Below are positions 55,586 to 64,000 of a stretch of DNA of 64,000 nucleotides, one piece after another. The stretch is from Thiothrix eikelboomii (GTDB lineage Bacteria; Pseudomonadota; Gammaproteobacteria; Thiotrichales; Thiotrichaceae). Where the stretch lies: the NCBI RefSeq assembly GCF_900167255.1, contig NZ_FUYB01000024.1:1-64000 (forward strand), read 5' to 3'. The notes under the pieces were generated by a model. That model searched no databases. It was not told the origin of the DNA and worked only from the letters and a program-made list of their open reading frames with translations. A program made the position numbers and the translations under genes. The stretch's first letter is position 1, and every line of letters begins with the position of its first letter.

Positions 55586-58494
55586 TGAATCCTAATCTAC
55601 TCAGTCAAGCCAGTGCTTTAGCCGCTGAAGTATACGAAGGATTTATGGAACAAGTGATTGAAACCAAAGTCCTTCAAGAGCGTGTTAATCCAGCCCTCTC
55701 AGATAAGCAAAAACAAGATATTCATAACGGTAAAGCCTTAGACACCCGAGTACTTTACCTGATGAGTCTAAGTGGTAAAGGCGGTTGGAGTGAGGAGGCT
55801 GCTAAACGTGACCGCTACCTTAAAAATCAAAATATCACCCTACTGGATCATTTGCTTTCCGTGGTACGGGGTGCAGTGGTGTTATGTGCCTTGGATACGG
55901 TGGCTAGTTTAGGCACAGATGAACTAGAGGATGTCGACAAGCAAGCCTTAAAAAACACTTTAACGGTAGTAGCAGCCATTGGATTTTTGCATGATCTAGA
56001 CAAGATGCTGCAATTACCCCGCGATGCTGAACTCACCCTTGAGCATGTCGAGCAAGGCTTAGGCCGCTATGGTATGAGCGAGTACTTGGATGATCTTAAA
56101 CTCAACGCGGAACAAATCCGGGTTTTGATTGAGCAAGCGGAAGAAACTCAGCGCCATCGTCATTTGAGTAGTACCCCTATTCCACGCACTTATACACTAG
56201 CGGTGGAGCGTTATGTGAAACTCGCTGATAAATTAGATGGATTGTGGCAGGAGCATAGCCATCAAGGTGGCTTAGAAAAAATCATTGAGCGTTTAACTCA
56301 AGATCAAAGCCTCCATACTCGCTTACTCACTCAATGGGAAGCGCTTGATATTTACGACCCGCACCATCCGTTTTTGCTGGATGAATTACAGCGGCGCTTA
56401 TCGTTTGCTTGTCAGCGAGTGGCAGAGATTCCACCGCTATTAGAGATTCATCAAGATGGGCGTTTATTTATTTTAATCCCTAAAGCTCAAGCCGATGCGA
56501 TTAAAACCAAAGCTATTGATAAACTACTAGACAGTTTGCCCTTTCCTTTGACAGTAAGAGCACCCAATAAGGGCACACCAGCTATTTTTGAGATACGTAA
56601 TGCCCGTCCTACTTATGTCGAACTAAGACATGACTTCATTGATGAAGAATCAAATTTAAATATATTAGGTGATTTTTTCACTATCAAAAGCAACTTAGTT
56701 ACTTCCGTACAAACAAGACTAGATGAGTGTCTCAAAGAAATAGGTTTAGCTCCGCAATGGAGTAAAGATACAGGAAAACAGACTCGTAAAATTTATGCTG
56801 ATCCTTATAAGTTGCCGCCCCTTGCTCGTGAGTACTTTTTACAAGCAGCCGTCTTAGCGCTACTGTTAAACCTGAAAGTCACTCCCCCGAAAAAAGTCAC
56901 TGTATTAGATCAAAATGAGCGCGAACAAGTACTAAGTACTTTGCTCCCCGTGACTGTTCCTGATTGGTTAAGTGAAATTGAATGGGGTGAATCACGGCGC
57001 GTAATCTTGAGTTTATGGGTAACAGCAGTCGCTCAACAACATCCCGAACTTAAAACTACTATCTGGGGTGAAACAGGGCTATTAACCCAATGGCTAGAAG
57101 GCACTGAAACCACCACAGGGTTTAGAGAGTACTTTCCCCTCGATCATGAACCGATTGCAGCCGCTATTGCAGTCCATTTCCAACAACTACTCTCTAAACA
57201 ACGCTTACACCCTAGCAATGAATCCACCGAGGGGCGGTGTTTATTCACAGATTTTCCCACTAGCAGTTTAGTGAATGACAACCCTGAAATGTATGCTTTA
57301 AAAGCCTCTGCCTTTACCGGACGTGAGGGCAAGCCCGACTCGATCACTGCCCCTTCGAATGGTCAAACGCCGATTAGCTATGTTTCGGTGGTCGAACATA
57401 AACTGAGAAATACAGCGTTTAAACGCCAAGGCGGTAAAGAAGATGGTGTACCCACTTTAGTGTCATCACCTGTCACGACCGGACTATTTGGCGCCTTGAT
57501 TTTAAATGAAGATAAAGACATTCAGGCCGTTTCAATTTATCAATTAGCCAGTAAAGATAAGGTAAAAGTGCATTACAACGGACTCGAAGCTTATCGACAT
57601 CGTTGTCGCTTAGCACGTTTGGAGCGCATCCCTGAAAAAACCACAGATCAAATTAATACCCTGCGTTTAATGCTGCAAGCCTGTTTACGCATAGGTCGCC
57701 CGATTCACATTTTCCGAGGTTTGCCGACCGTTCAAAAAGCTTTTTTCTACTTTGATGCTATGCCCAGCATGTTGAAAGCCTTAATGGGTTTTAATGAATT
57801 ACGTCTTGAGCAAATCCCCAGAGCCTTACAGCAACTACAGATTGCCCAAACTCTATTAGAAACCAATGGCTTAGGTTATGACACTTTAGCGCTTTATGCC
57901 TATCCACGAACTCGTTTTAGTGCAGTGTGTTTAGTCTGGTGTCACACCCAAGACCTGTTAAAACATATCTCTGCCCAAAAAGCCTCTGGTCTGAATAGCT
58001 TAGCGGGGTGGATGTATCGTGAATTTTATTTACTACAGGAGACTCAACCCATGACTACTGCTGATGGTGCTTTAGTCCGCTTCGGACAAACTGCCAGCCA
58101 AATTCAACGCCGCCCCCAAGGGCTAGCCTCCACCAATGAAGAAATGCTGGTGTTTAATCTGTGTATGGACACCGCAATGGGGTTACGTGCGGTAAATCAA
58201 CATGATAGCGCTTCACTCATTCATGGTATTGCTGGTGAACTTGAAACCAATTTAGGGCGCAAAGACAAAATGTCCGCCAGTAAATTCCGCGATGGCCAAT
58301 CCTTAGAAATTGCTTGTATGAATGTGGCTAGCCAATTTGTCAATGAAATCTGGCTAGGGGTTTTGCAAGGTAAACCACCCGCACAAAAAACGCGGCGACT
58401 ATTAGGCAGTATTTACCGTATGGCGTTTTTACAAGGTTTCCGTACTAACGCTACTGAGTCATCCACCCCTGACGCTGTAACCGAATCTGTTTAA
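55585..58494 (+). CDS. cas10d: type I-D large subunit Cas10d (Csc3)
   Basis: 969 residues from the ATG at 55585, which overlaps the cas6 stop; this start beats an in-frame one at 55552. An N-terminal HD nuclease motif lies at H136-D137 in AAIGFLHDLDKMLQ. The cyclase GGDD of true Cas10 is absent, as expected in type I-D. The C-terminal helical part should act as the small-subunit-like region. Cas10d carries the DNA-degrading HD activity that in other type I systems sits in Cas3. Six AGTACT hexamers occur in the gene. Confidence 0.85.
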   Translation: MNPNLLSQASALAAEVYEGFMEQVIETKVLQERVNPALSDKQKQDIHNGKALDTRVLYLMSLSGKGGWSEEAAKRDRYLKNQNITLLDHLLSVVRGAVVLCALDTVASLGTDELEDVDKQALKNTLTVVAAIGFLHDLDKMLQLPRDAELTLEHVEQGLGRYGMSEYLDDLKLNAEQIRVLIEQAEETQRHRHLSSTPIPRTYTLAVERYVKLADKLDGLWQEHSHQGGLEKIIERLTQDQSLHTRLLTQWEALDIYDPHHPFLLDELQRRLSFACQRVAEIPPLLEIHQDGRLFILIPKAQADAIKTKAIDKLLDSLPFPLTVRAPNKGTPAIFEIRNARPTYVELRHDFIDEESNLNILGDFFTIKSNLVTSVQTRLDECLKEIGLAPQWSKDTGKQTRKIYADPYKLPPLAREYFLQAAVLALLLNLKVTPPKKVTVLDQNEREQVLSTLLPVTVPDWLSEIEWGESRRVILSLWVTAVAQQHPELKTTIWGETGLLTQWLEGTETTTGFREYFPLDHEPIAAAIAVHFQQLLSKQRLHPSNESTEGRCLFTDFPTSSLVNDNPEMYALKASAFTGREGKPDSITAPSNGQTPISYVSVVEHKLRNTAFKRQGGKEDGVPTLVSSPVTTGLFGALILNEDKDIQAVSIYQLASKDKVKVHYNGLEAYRHRCRLARLERIPEKTTDQINTLRLMLQACLRIGRPIHIFRGLPTVQKAFFYFDAMPSMLKALMGFNELRLEQIPRALQQLQIAQTLLETNGLGYDTLALYAYPRTRFSAVCLVWCHTQDLLKHISAQKASGLNSLAGWMYREFYLLQETQPMTTADGALVRFGQTASQIQRRPQGLASTNEEMLVFNLCMDTAMGLRAVNQHDSASLIHGIAGELETNLGRKDKMSASKFRDGQSLEIACMNVASQFVNEIWLGVLQGKPPAQKTRRLLGSIYRMAFLQGFRTNATESSTPDAVTESV

Positions 58495-58506
58495 AGGACT
58501 AATACC

Positions 58507-59490
58507 ATGCAAGTACTTAAACCTTATTTAGCTAATATTGAGCACCTCACCGCTACTAGCCACATTGATGACAAAAAGATCTATATTCACCCCAAACTCA
58601 AAAACTTAGGTTGTGTGAGTATTGTTCTGATTCGTGAAGCGATTGCCCCCGTCGTATTTCGTAATGCAGAACAAGAAATTACCGATATTGAGTGTTTAGA
58701 TAATCTTTATGTGCGAGCTGTACCCAATAAATTTAAATATATTGAGCGCGGGCGGGGTTTACAGATTTTGCGAGCTTTGGGTGTTGGCGGCAAACAAGCC
58801 CAAAACAAAACGGTGCTTTACAAGGGGCAAAAAGTATCGGATGCCTTTGATTTGAATACGCTAGTCTTTGGTGATTCCGCCAATTATGACAATCGCGTGT
58901 TACCTGTACGAGCGGCTATCAACTACTCCGATGCCTTGAGTATTAAGCCCAAAGAACAAGTAGTTGATTCCACCTTTCATAATCGTGCGATGGAAGACGG
59001 CACATTATTTGACGCCGAATCAAAGAAAAACAGTGACAACTTATTCACTCGTCACTTTATTAAACCCAGTACTTTAATGGTGCAAGTCTTAAGTACTCGT
59101 GGGCAGGTACTACCCGACATTGGTTTAAAGCATTTATTGTTGAGTATAGGTCTAGCCGGTAGTTATGGCGGTCAAACCTCAGTCACAGGGGTGAATATTA
59201 AAACTCATATTATTGGAATTTATGCCGATCAGTTTGAGCAAGCCATTACCTCACCTTACGAACTCCTCAAAGTACTGCAACCTCATACGGACTCTGATTT
59301 AGTGACGATCAAAGCTACCTTGCATGAAGTACTCCAAGCTAAACACGCCACCAGTCTTCAAGGCGCTGAAGTACAGCAATGGCAACATGACTTAATTAAA
59401 GCCTTTGAACAAAACGGTAGCCTCTTAGAGCAAGAGTACCAAGCCGCTCAACCCAAAGTCGCTGCCCTGTTTAATGAGTGGTTTAGCTAA
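58507..59490 (+). CDS. csc2: type I-D backbone subunit Csc2 (Cas7d)
   Basis: 327 residues. Csc2 hallmarks include RAVPNKFKYIERGRGLQILRALGVGGKQAQNKT, LNTLVFGDSA, FTRHFIKPSTLMVQVLSTRGQVLP and GQTSVTGVNIKTHIIGIYA. Several copies would line the guide RNA in the Cascade-like complex. It lies 12 bases after cas10d. The operon is then interrupted by an antisense toxin-antitoxin pair. Confidence 0.92.
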   Translation: MQVLKPYLANIEHLTATSHIDDKKIYIHPKLKNLGCVSIVLIREAIAPVVFRNAEQEITDIECLDNLYVRAVPNKFKYIERGRGLQILRALGVGGKQAQNKTVLYKGQKVSDAFDLNTLVFGDSANYDNRVLPVRAAINYSDALSIKPKEQVVDSTFHNRAMEDGTLFDAESKKNSDNLFTRHFIKPSTLMVQVLSTRGQVLPDIGLKHLLLSIGLAGSYGGQTSVTGVNIKTHIIGIYADQFEQAITSPYELLKVLQPHTDSDLVTIKATLHEVLQAKHATSLQGAEVQQWQHDLIKAFEQNGSLLEQEYQAAQPKVAALFNEWFS

Positions 59491-59497
59491 ACCCTAA

Positions 59498-59902
59498 TTA
59501 CTCCACCCAATTCTCAAGCACTAAGCCGGAGACACGTTCAAAATGACGGGTATTATTGGTCACCAAAATAGCCTGCAAACTCAAGGCATGGACTGCAATT
59601 TGCATGTCCATGCCTCCTATGGGCTGTCCTACTCTTTCCAAATCGGCACGAAGCTTGGCATAAACCTCTGCCGCAGCCTCATCCCAAGTTTGCACCAACA
59701 AACGCCGTACAAAATCCATCACAATCTCATGATTAACCTGCTGCGACGAGCTATGCCCTACCCCATACAACAACTCGGCATAAGTGATGATCGAAATACA
59801 AAGCTGCTCAGGTTTAACTTGTGCCAGACGACGGCGCACCGATTCAGGGCGGTTTTTAATGATATAGCTACTGGTATCGGTATCCAGCATATACAGTTTC
59901 AT
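59498..59902 (-). CDS. vapC: VapC-like PIN-domain toxin
   Basis: 134 residues. PIN-domain acidic residues are present: [11 protein letters not shown] (D7, D9), YAELLYGV (Glu), and the C-terminal [11 protein letters not shown] and [12 protein letters not shown]. VapC toxins are Mg-dependent RNases, many cleaving initiator tRNA. It starts 4 bases inside the antitoxin stop. It ends 8 bases from the csc2 stop on the other strand, so the module is tucked tightly into the cas operon. Confidence 0.92.
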   Translation of the reverse strand: MKLYMLDTDTSSYIIKNRPESVRRRLAQVKPEQLCISIITYAELLYGVGHSSSQQVNHEIVMDFVRRLLVQTWDEAAAEVYAKLRADLERVGQPIGGMDMQIAVHALSLQAILVTNNTRHFERVSGLVLENWVE

Positions 59903-60138
59903 TCAAACAATATCCGTTCTTGGGACGGTAAATCCACCCGTTCTTGCATAAAGTCCGCGCTGGGTCTGAGTGGCGACTCAAAAAAGTCATCCCAACTCAA
60001 AGGGCGTGGGGACAAAATCACACGATCACCTTGTTTTTCGATATACACCTCAGAGGTATTAAAGCGAAACTCTTTAGGTAGGCGTACTGCTTGGCTACGA
60101 CCATTTTGGAATACTTTAGCGATTTGCATAGTTGACAT
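59899..60138 (-). CDS. vapB: VapB/AbrB-type antitoxin
   Basis: 79 residues from the ATG at 60138, which has AAGGAG 8 bases upstream; an in-frame start at 60276 reaches into csc1 and is unlikely. The swapped-hairpin domain [20 protein letters not shown] with [15 protein letters not shown] is the SpoVT/AbrB fold. The acidic C-terminal tail ([16 protein letters not shown]) should occupy the VapC active site. It would repress its own promoter through the dyad at 60172-60188. Confidence 0.9.
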   Translation of the reverse strand: MSTMQIAKVFQNGRSQAVRLPKEFRFNTSEVYIEKQGDRVILSPRPLSWDDFFESPLRPSADFMQERVDLPSQERILFE

Positions 60139-60171
60139 AACCAGACTCCTTAAGCAAAAAGATATATACCG

Positions 60172-60188
60172 TAGTATAGACCATACTA
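60172..60188. promoter_or_regulatory. probable VapBC operator in front of csc1
   Basis: TAGTAT-AGACC-ATACTA is a perfect 6-bp inverted repeat with a 5-base spacer, 33 bases upstream of vapB and 31 bases upstream of csc1 on the other strand. It fits autoregulation by VapBC and may also affect csc1 transcription. Confidence 0.6.
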
Positions 60189-60219
60189 ACTTTTTTGCAT
60201 CCCTGCAAGGACACAGGCT

Positions 60220-60849
60220 ATGAAAAGCGCTATTGTGGGCATTCAGGCTGAAACCCTTACTCCCTTTGCCTATCACTCACTGATGGTGCAAGGCGGTAGC
60301 GCGACTCTGCCCGAAGTGATTAGTGATCAAGCGATTATGTTTGGGTTAGCAGCTACTTTAGGCATGATGCACGCCTCGGTGTGCTTGCCGCCTAAAGACT
60401 ATCACCGCGATTTAGAGGCTATGCCGTGGCGGGCGTCTATTTTCACGACGACGACACCTAAACTACTCGCCCCCTTAACCCGCCGCTTAAATTTAGAAGA
60501 GGAAGCAGGCTTTAAACAGCGCCATTACACTGTCACCAGTAAAGGTAATTTCAAAACCTACTTTTCTACTCAAGAAGTACCAGCTGGAGTTCGCTATAGC
60601 GGAGCCTTATTTGGCTTTGATCCGTTTAAAACCACCGGTCGCTCAGAATTAGTGATTCGAGTTGGTTTGCATCGTAATGGCATGGTGCGCCTCACACCGA
60701 CTGATGTAGAGCAAGTGCAATTAAATGCAGCAACTGCCCATCTGTTTGGGCGTGAACTCAGCGTCGAACGTTATCTACTCTATGGGATTCAACTCACCCC
60801 CAAGATGAGTACGCAACAAGCCCTTGCTGAGGTATTGCAATGGAATTAA
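60220..60849 (+). CDS. csc1: type I-D subunit Csc1 (Cas5d)
   Basis: 209 residues. RAMP-like start ([20 protein letters not shown]), [17 protein letters not shown] and [29 protein letters not shown] fit Csc1, which caps the 5' end of the guide RNA in type I-D complexes. An AAGGA site precedes the start. It ends inside the start of cas3 (10-base overlap). Separated from csc2 by the antisense vapBC pair, it may depend on read-through past them or on a local promoter. Confidence 0.85.
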   Translation: MKSAIVGIQAETLTPFAYHSLMVQGGSATLPEVISDQAIMFGLAATLGMMHASVCLPPKDYHRDLEAMPWRASIFTTTTPKLLAPLTRRLNLEEEAGFKQRHYTVTSKGNFKTYFSTQEVPAGVRYSGALFGFDPFKTTGRSELVIRVGLHRNGMVRLTPTDVEQVQLNAATAHLFGRELSVERYLLYGIQLTPKMSTQQALAEVLQWN

Positions 60850-62861
60850 CGATTAAGCGCCATTGTGTTGCCGTCCTTGACAATGGCTTATCGCCCTTGC
60901 AGCAACAGCTCTTACAAGAGCCTAAACGAGTCCGAATTGTGGATGCCCCCACAGGTGCAGGTAAAACTTATGCCTTTATCAAGGCCTTATTAGCCGGAAG
61001 TCGGATTTTATTCATCGTTCCTACCCGACGGCTAGCACAAAACATTGCGGCTAGTGTGATCAATGATTTAATCAAAGCAGGTTGGGACCGTACTTTAGCG
61101 GAACAAAAGCTCGCCGTGTGGAGTTCGGATCAAACCGCTATTTTGCGAGAACAAGGCGTGGAACATATTCGCGGCTTGCGGGTGCGGCAAATCCAGCAAC
61201 TGAATCCACGTTTACAAGGCATGAGTGAAATAATTGTCGCTGTCCCCGAAGTGGTCAGCCAATTACTCCTGCGTGGACATCCTGAGCGTCCTCAAACTGG
61301 GTTGGATAAGGGACAGGCAGGGTTTAGCGTGCTGGATGTGTTGGAGTACTTTGATCATATTGTTTTTGACGAATTTCATACTATTGAAGCACGAGGTTTT
61401 GGTTTAGCCGCCTTGTTTGCCAAATTAGCCAGTGTGACGACCGAACTGAATACGGTTGGTTATGGACGCGCTAAAATCAGTTTGCTCTCAGCAACACCGC
61501 TTAATATCAAACCCACCTTACAAGCTTTAGGTGTACCGGATACTGAGATTGCACAGTTAAAAGAAGTACTCACCGAAGGCGCTCATGATCGCGCTCTACA
61601 TGGTGATGTGCGTTTAGTATTACACGAACAAAGTACTATGCCCGCTTTAGTAGTGGAGTACTTAAGCGTGATTCAAAATGCTGTCTCTCAACAGCAGCAA
61701 GTCGTATTAATTTACAATGCGTTAGCGGATTTACGCCGTGACCTTCCTCTACTGCTTAGCCACTTTCAAACGATGAGTATTCCAGCTAATCAAGTACTGG
61801 TGATTAATAGCATTGATGATAGTACTCAGCAATCGCATCAACGCTATCACAGTGGGCGGCGACAAAATCCTGATGATTTTTCGATTTTGATTGCCACTGC
61901 CAGTGTAGAAATGGGTGTTACCTTTCGTGCAGCCAATCTTATGTTGATGGAGTCGGGTTTTGCTCCGCTGAATTTTTTGCAGCGTTATGGGCGAGCGGCT
62001 CGGCGTGGGGCGGATGGCTTGGTTGTGGTAAGGCTAGATAATGCCAGCTTAGAGCGCCAACCGTGGCTGAGAGCCTTACAGACTTGGGTGAGTACTTATG
62101 AAAATCAGACTGTTGCTATTTTAGAACTAAGCCAAGTCCTCAGTCAGGAAGCCCAACAGAGCTTTCAGAGTGAAATGGATAATCCTGCATCTTTATATTT
62201 TGGCAGCTTACCGCAGCAAGCGATTTATACCAGTGGTTTATATTGGCAATTGCTCTTACGCCACCCTAGCTCTAGCAAACATCGCAAAGATCATTTATTG
62301 CAGCATCAACCCGCTATTAGCAAATGGGTATATAGCAAATTGCGTCAACTCGAACCCTTATTACAAGACTCTTTGTATGCTAAACCTGCTAAGCAATGGC
62401 AAACCTTATTATTTATGCAAGCCATGCAATTACGCGATATTGGCAAATCTGTGCTGGTGATTGAGGCAGATGGTCGTGAATTAAAAATTGATCGAGTTTG
62501 GTTGGAACGTGAAACTGACATTATGCGGCGCTTTACACCGCGCTATGACGAGCATGAGCAAGAATACTTTCAGTTACAGGGTGAACTAGATGATTACTTA
62601 CTCGATGATAAAAACCGCACGATGCGGCGCTTAAACGTTTATTTCCCTCATACCAAACACTGTATCGAATTAGCTAGGGATCATCGCTTGATCAGTGAAT
62701 GGCGCAAAGTACTCACTAATCAACGGGATGACGATACCGAAGCGGCGTGGGAGGATTATCCAGAGGCTATGCAAGCTGCTGAGCAATTGGTCGTCTTCAC
62801 AGGATTAATACCCAGTAGTGATACTGAATTAAGCACCAGTACTACGAGTCTAGTGTGGTGA
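60840..62861 (+). CDS. cas3: Cas3' helicase (type I-D, without HD domain)
   Basis: 673 residues. Superfamily 2 helicase motifs: Walker A DAPTGAGKTYAF, motif Ia IVPTRRLAQNIA, DEFH box (VFDEFHTIEARG), SLLSATPLN, and motif VI NFLQRYGRAARRG. There is no HD nuclease domain, as usual in type I-D where that activity is in Cas10d. It unwinds target DNA after Cascade binding. Its start lies within the end of csc1 and its end overlaps cas4, so the genes are coupled. Confidence 0.9.
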   Translation: MELTIKRHCVAVLDNGLSPLQQQLLQEPKRVRIVDAPTGAGKTYAFIKALLAGSRILFIVPTRRLAQNIAASVINDLIKAGWDRTLAEQKLAVWSSDQTAILREQGVEHIRGLRVRQIQQLNPRLQGMSEIIVAVPEVVSQLLLRGHPERPQTGLDKGQAGFSVLDVLEYFDHIVFDEFHTIEARGFGLAALFAKLASVTTELNTVGYGRAKISLLSATPLNIKPTLQALGVPDTEIAQLKEVLTEGAHDRALHGDVRLVLHEQSTMPALVVEYLSVIQNAVSQQQQVVLIYNALADLRRDLPLLLSHFQTMSIPANQVLVINSIDDSTQQSHQRYHSGRRQNPDDFSILIATASVEMGVTFRAANLMLMESGFAPLNFLQRYGRAARRGADGLVVVRLDNASLERQPWLRALQTWVSTYENQTVAILELSQVLSQEAQQSFQSEMDNPASLYFGSLPQQAIYTSGLYWQLLLRHPSSSKHRKDHLLQHQPAISKWVYSKLRQLEPLLQDSLYAKPAKQWQTLLFMQAMQLRDIGKSVLVIEADGRELKIDRVWLERETDIMRRFTPRYDEHEQEYFQLQGELDDYLLDDKNRTMRRLNVYFPHTKHCIELARDHRLISEWRKVLTNQRDDDTEAAWEDYPEAMQAAEQLVVFTGLIPSSDTELSTSTTSLVW

Positions 62862-63409
62862 GTAGCCACCTTTTTAATTGGGCGCAGGCTAAGGCATTTT
62901 TAGAGCGGGTGGAACGCCTCAATCTGCATGGTTTGCACTTTCAACATATTGAATTGTGTGAGCGGCGAGCATGGATGTATTTGCATAAGGTGAACTTTGC
63001 CCAATGGTACTCACGGGTTCAAACCGGAACAGCACTCCATGAAACCAGTTATCAGCGGGATCATTCGGTGCGCGGTTTAATGGGTTTAGCACCGGATCGG
63101 ATTGACTGGGACAACTGCATGGTATTTGAGAATAAAGGTACGGGTGGCGCAGTCGAAGCCTCTAGCAATCAAACAGCGTTCTATGCGTTGATGCTCTCCA
63201 TTAGTACGGGTAAAACATGGCAGGCCTATACCCATGTATTGAGTTCCCGACGTAAGCGAGCAGTCCTCTTAGATGAGGCGCGATTAACTAAATTATGGCA
63301 AGCCTCCGAACATTTAGAACAACTCAGTACGCAAGAGGCTGTCCCGACTGCGCCTAAAATTCCTTTATGCAGTAGTTGTTCACTGGCGATTTTTTGTGGG
63401 CATGATTAA
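62855..63409 (+). CDS. cas4: Cas4 nuclease of the adaptation module
   Basis: 184 residues with a GTG start (62855 or 62858) overlapping the cas3 stop. RecB-like nuclease: FENKGTGG (E-x-K) and QTAFYALML (Q-x3-Y type). The four iron-sulfur cysteines are one in IELCERRAWM and three in LCSSCSLAIFC near the C terminus. Cas4 trims prespacers and selects those with a correct PAM, working with Cas1-Cas2. Confidence 0.9.
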   Translation: MVSSHLFNWAQAKAFLERVERLNLHGLHFQHIELCERRAWMYLHKVNFAQWYSRVQTGTALHETSYQRDHSVRGLMGLAPDRIDWDNCMVFENKGTGGAVEASSNQTAFYALMLSISTGKTWQAYTHVLSSRRKRAVLLDEARLTKLWQASEHLEQLSTQEAVPTAPKIPLCSSCSLAIFCGHD

Positions 63410-63423
63410 GGAGCAAGTACTTG

Positions 63424-63993
63424 ATGGAAACCTTATTTATTGCCCGTGAAGCTCAACTACGCCAACATGAAAACACCTTACAAATCAAACTTGGCGATAC
63501 TGTTCGTTCACTGCCAATTGAAAAGGTAGGGCATATTGTTTTATTAGCCGAAAGCCGCTTGAACTCTCGACTCTTGGGTTTGTGTGGTAAGCATGGCGTG
63601 CGCTTATCGGTATTTGATTATTATGGGTATTGCAAAGGCGCATTTGAGCCTTGGGATCATAATCCAGCGGGTAAGGTCAAACTTAAACAAGCTGCCTTAC
63701 TCCTTGATGATAAGCATCGCTTGAGTGTAGCGCGGGAAGTACTGCGGGGAGCAGCACACAATCGGATTGCAAACTTAAAGTACTACCAATATCGTGGCAA
63801 TGAAGCGGTAAAGCCCATTATTAAAACCCTGCAAGCTCAAATGGAAAAGCTGAATACTGCACTGGACACCCCTACTTTAATGGGTATTGAAGGTAATTTG
63901 CATCAGGATTATTACGCTGCTTGGAAGCATATTCATGCTGATCTGGATTTTGGTAAGCGTGTGCGCCGCCCGCCGAATAATCCGATTAATTAG
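63424..63993 (+). pseudogene. cas1: Cas1 integrase truncated by an inserted element
   Basis: 189 residues from the ATG at 63424 (a TTG directly before it is possible), compared with about 330 for complete Cas1. The N-terminal beta domain (METLFIAREAQLRQHENTLQ, IVLLAESRLNSRLL, FFDYYG-type FDYYGYCKGAF) and the start of the catalytic domain with GIEGNLHQDYY (first catalytic Glu) are intact. The frame runs into TAG at 63991-63993, right after RRPPNNPIN, a point where Cas1 normally continues with its second catalytic half. The stop is created by the terminus of a repeat (63992 onward). The His and Asp catalytic residues are therefore missing. Confidence 0.8.
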
Positions 63994-64000
63994 ACCTCTT
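63992..64000. mobile_element. left terminus of an inserted element inside cas1 (cut by window end)
   Basis: The last nine bases, AGACCTCTT, are the exact reverse complement of the right end of the MITE-like element at 17995-18003 and match eight bases of its left end at 17856. They begin exactly where Cas1 homology stops. The rest of the element lies outside the window. Confidence 0.65.

Larger units (their letters stand above)
54414..63784. repeat. region strongly enriched in the palindrome AGTACT
   Basis: By eye I count 24 AGTACT hexamers here: one in the WYL gene, six in cas10d, five in csc2, nine in cas3, one before cas1 and two in cas1. None occurs in cas6, vapBC, csc1 or cas4. About ten occur in the other 54 kb, and about two would be expected by chance in this length. 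Confidence 0.7.

Noticed and set aside
59543-60223. A 226-codon open frame on the + strand across the vapBC pair
   Set aside because: It is antisense to two well-recognised genes, has no family resemblance and would fill the gap between csc2 and csc1 only by chance.
53993-64000. A CRISPR array within the window
   Set aside because: I found no regularly spaced direct repeats; the array must lie beyond the truncated cas1 or elsewhere.

Overview
The window looks like a chromosomal segment of a gammaproteobacterium of moderate GC. The gene types support this (DadA/AruI/GbuA-style arginine catabolism, a YhhQ-type queuosine-precursor transporter, the XylAB pair, BetA, LysR/TetR/LuxR regulators). 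A Thiotrichales-like sulfur bacterium is possible, but I cannot establish the genus from sequence alone. I found no phage or plasmid backbone. The accessory parts are a broken restriction-modification patch, an RHS toxin locus and a type I-D CRISPR-Cas island.

Layout. 0-5 kb: a cytochrome c'-like gene and a TetR regulator behind a 22-bp perfect palindrome, a Tat-type aldo/keto reductase divergent from a LysR regulator, and two decayed gene fragments. 4.2-17.8 kb: a LuxR-type regulator divergent from a ten-gene run that encodes what looks like a complete racemase/2-ketoarginine route. The run contains a cationic amino acid permease, an amino acid racemase, a D-amino acid dehydrogenase, RidA, a ThDP ketoarginine decarboxylase, a guanidinobutyraldehyde dehydrogenase and a guanidinobutyrase (end products GABA and urea). 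It is preceded by a nitrilase, an ATP-grasp ligase and a C45-type Ntn hydrolase of unknown role. The racemase carries a C-terminal arginase-fold domain that has lost its metal ligands, which is the most novel protein I see. 17.8-19.5 kb: a MITE-like repeat and a damaged type II restriction-modification locus. 19.5-31 kb: ordinary housekeeping and transport genes, including a cNMP-domain/aspartase fusion and a preQ1-I riboswitch candidate in front of yhhQ.

31-41 kb: an RHS locus on the minus strand. It has a 2901-residue secreted RHS protein with a NucA/NucB-like nuclease tip, a SUKH/SMI1-like immunity gene with an apparent homopolymer frameshift, and a mosaic of dead RHS core pieces. 41-46 kb: a BMP-type nucleoside ABC transporter. 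46-53.6 kb: CbiX-like chelatase, xylA-xylB, an SH3/COG3650 protein, a glycerophosphodiesterase, an internally deleted Rpn nuclease and choline dehydrogenase. 53.7 kb: tRNA-Ser(TGA).

54-64 kb: a type I-D CRISPR-Cas operon (cas6, cas10d/csc3, csc2, csc1, cas3', cas4, cas1) divergent from a WYL regulator. A vapBC toxin-antitoxin pair sits antisense between csc2 and csc1. The hexamer AGTACT is strongly enriched across the island. cas1 stops after about 189 residues exactly where a 9-bp terminus matching the 17.8-kb repeat begins, so adaptation is probably inactivated by insertion. cas2 and any CRISPR array would lie outside the window. All calls are from reading the sequence; no searches were run.
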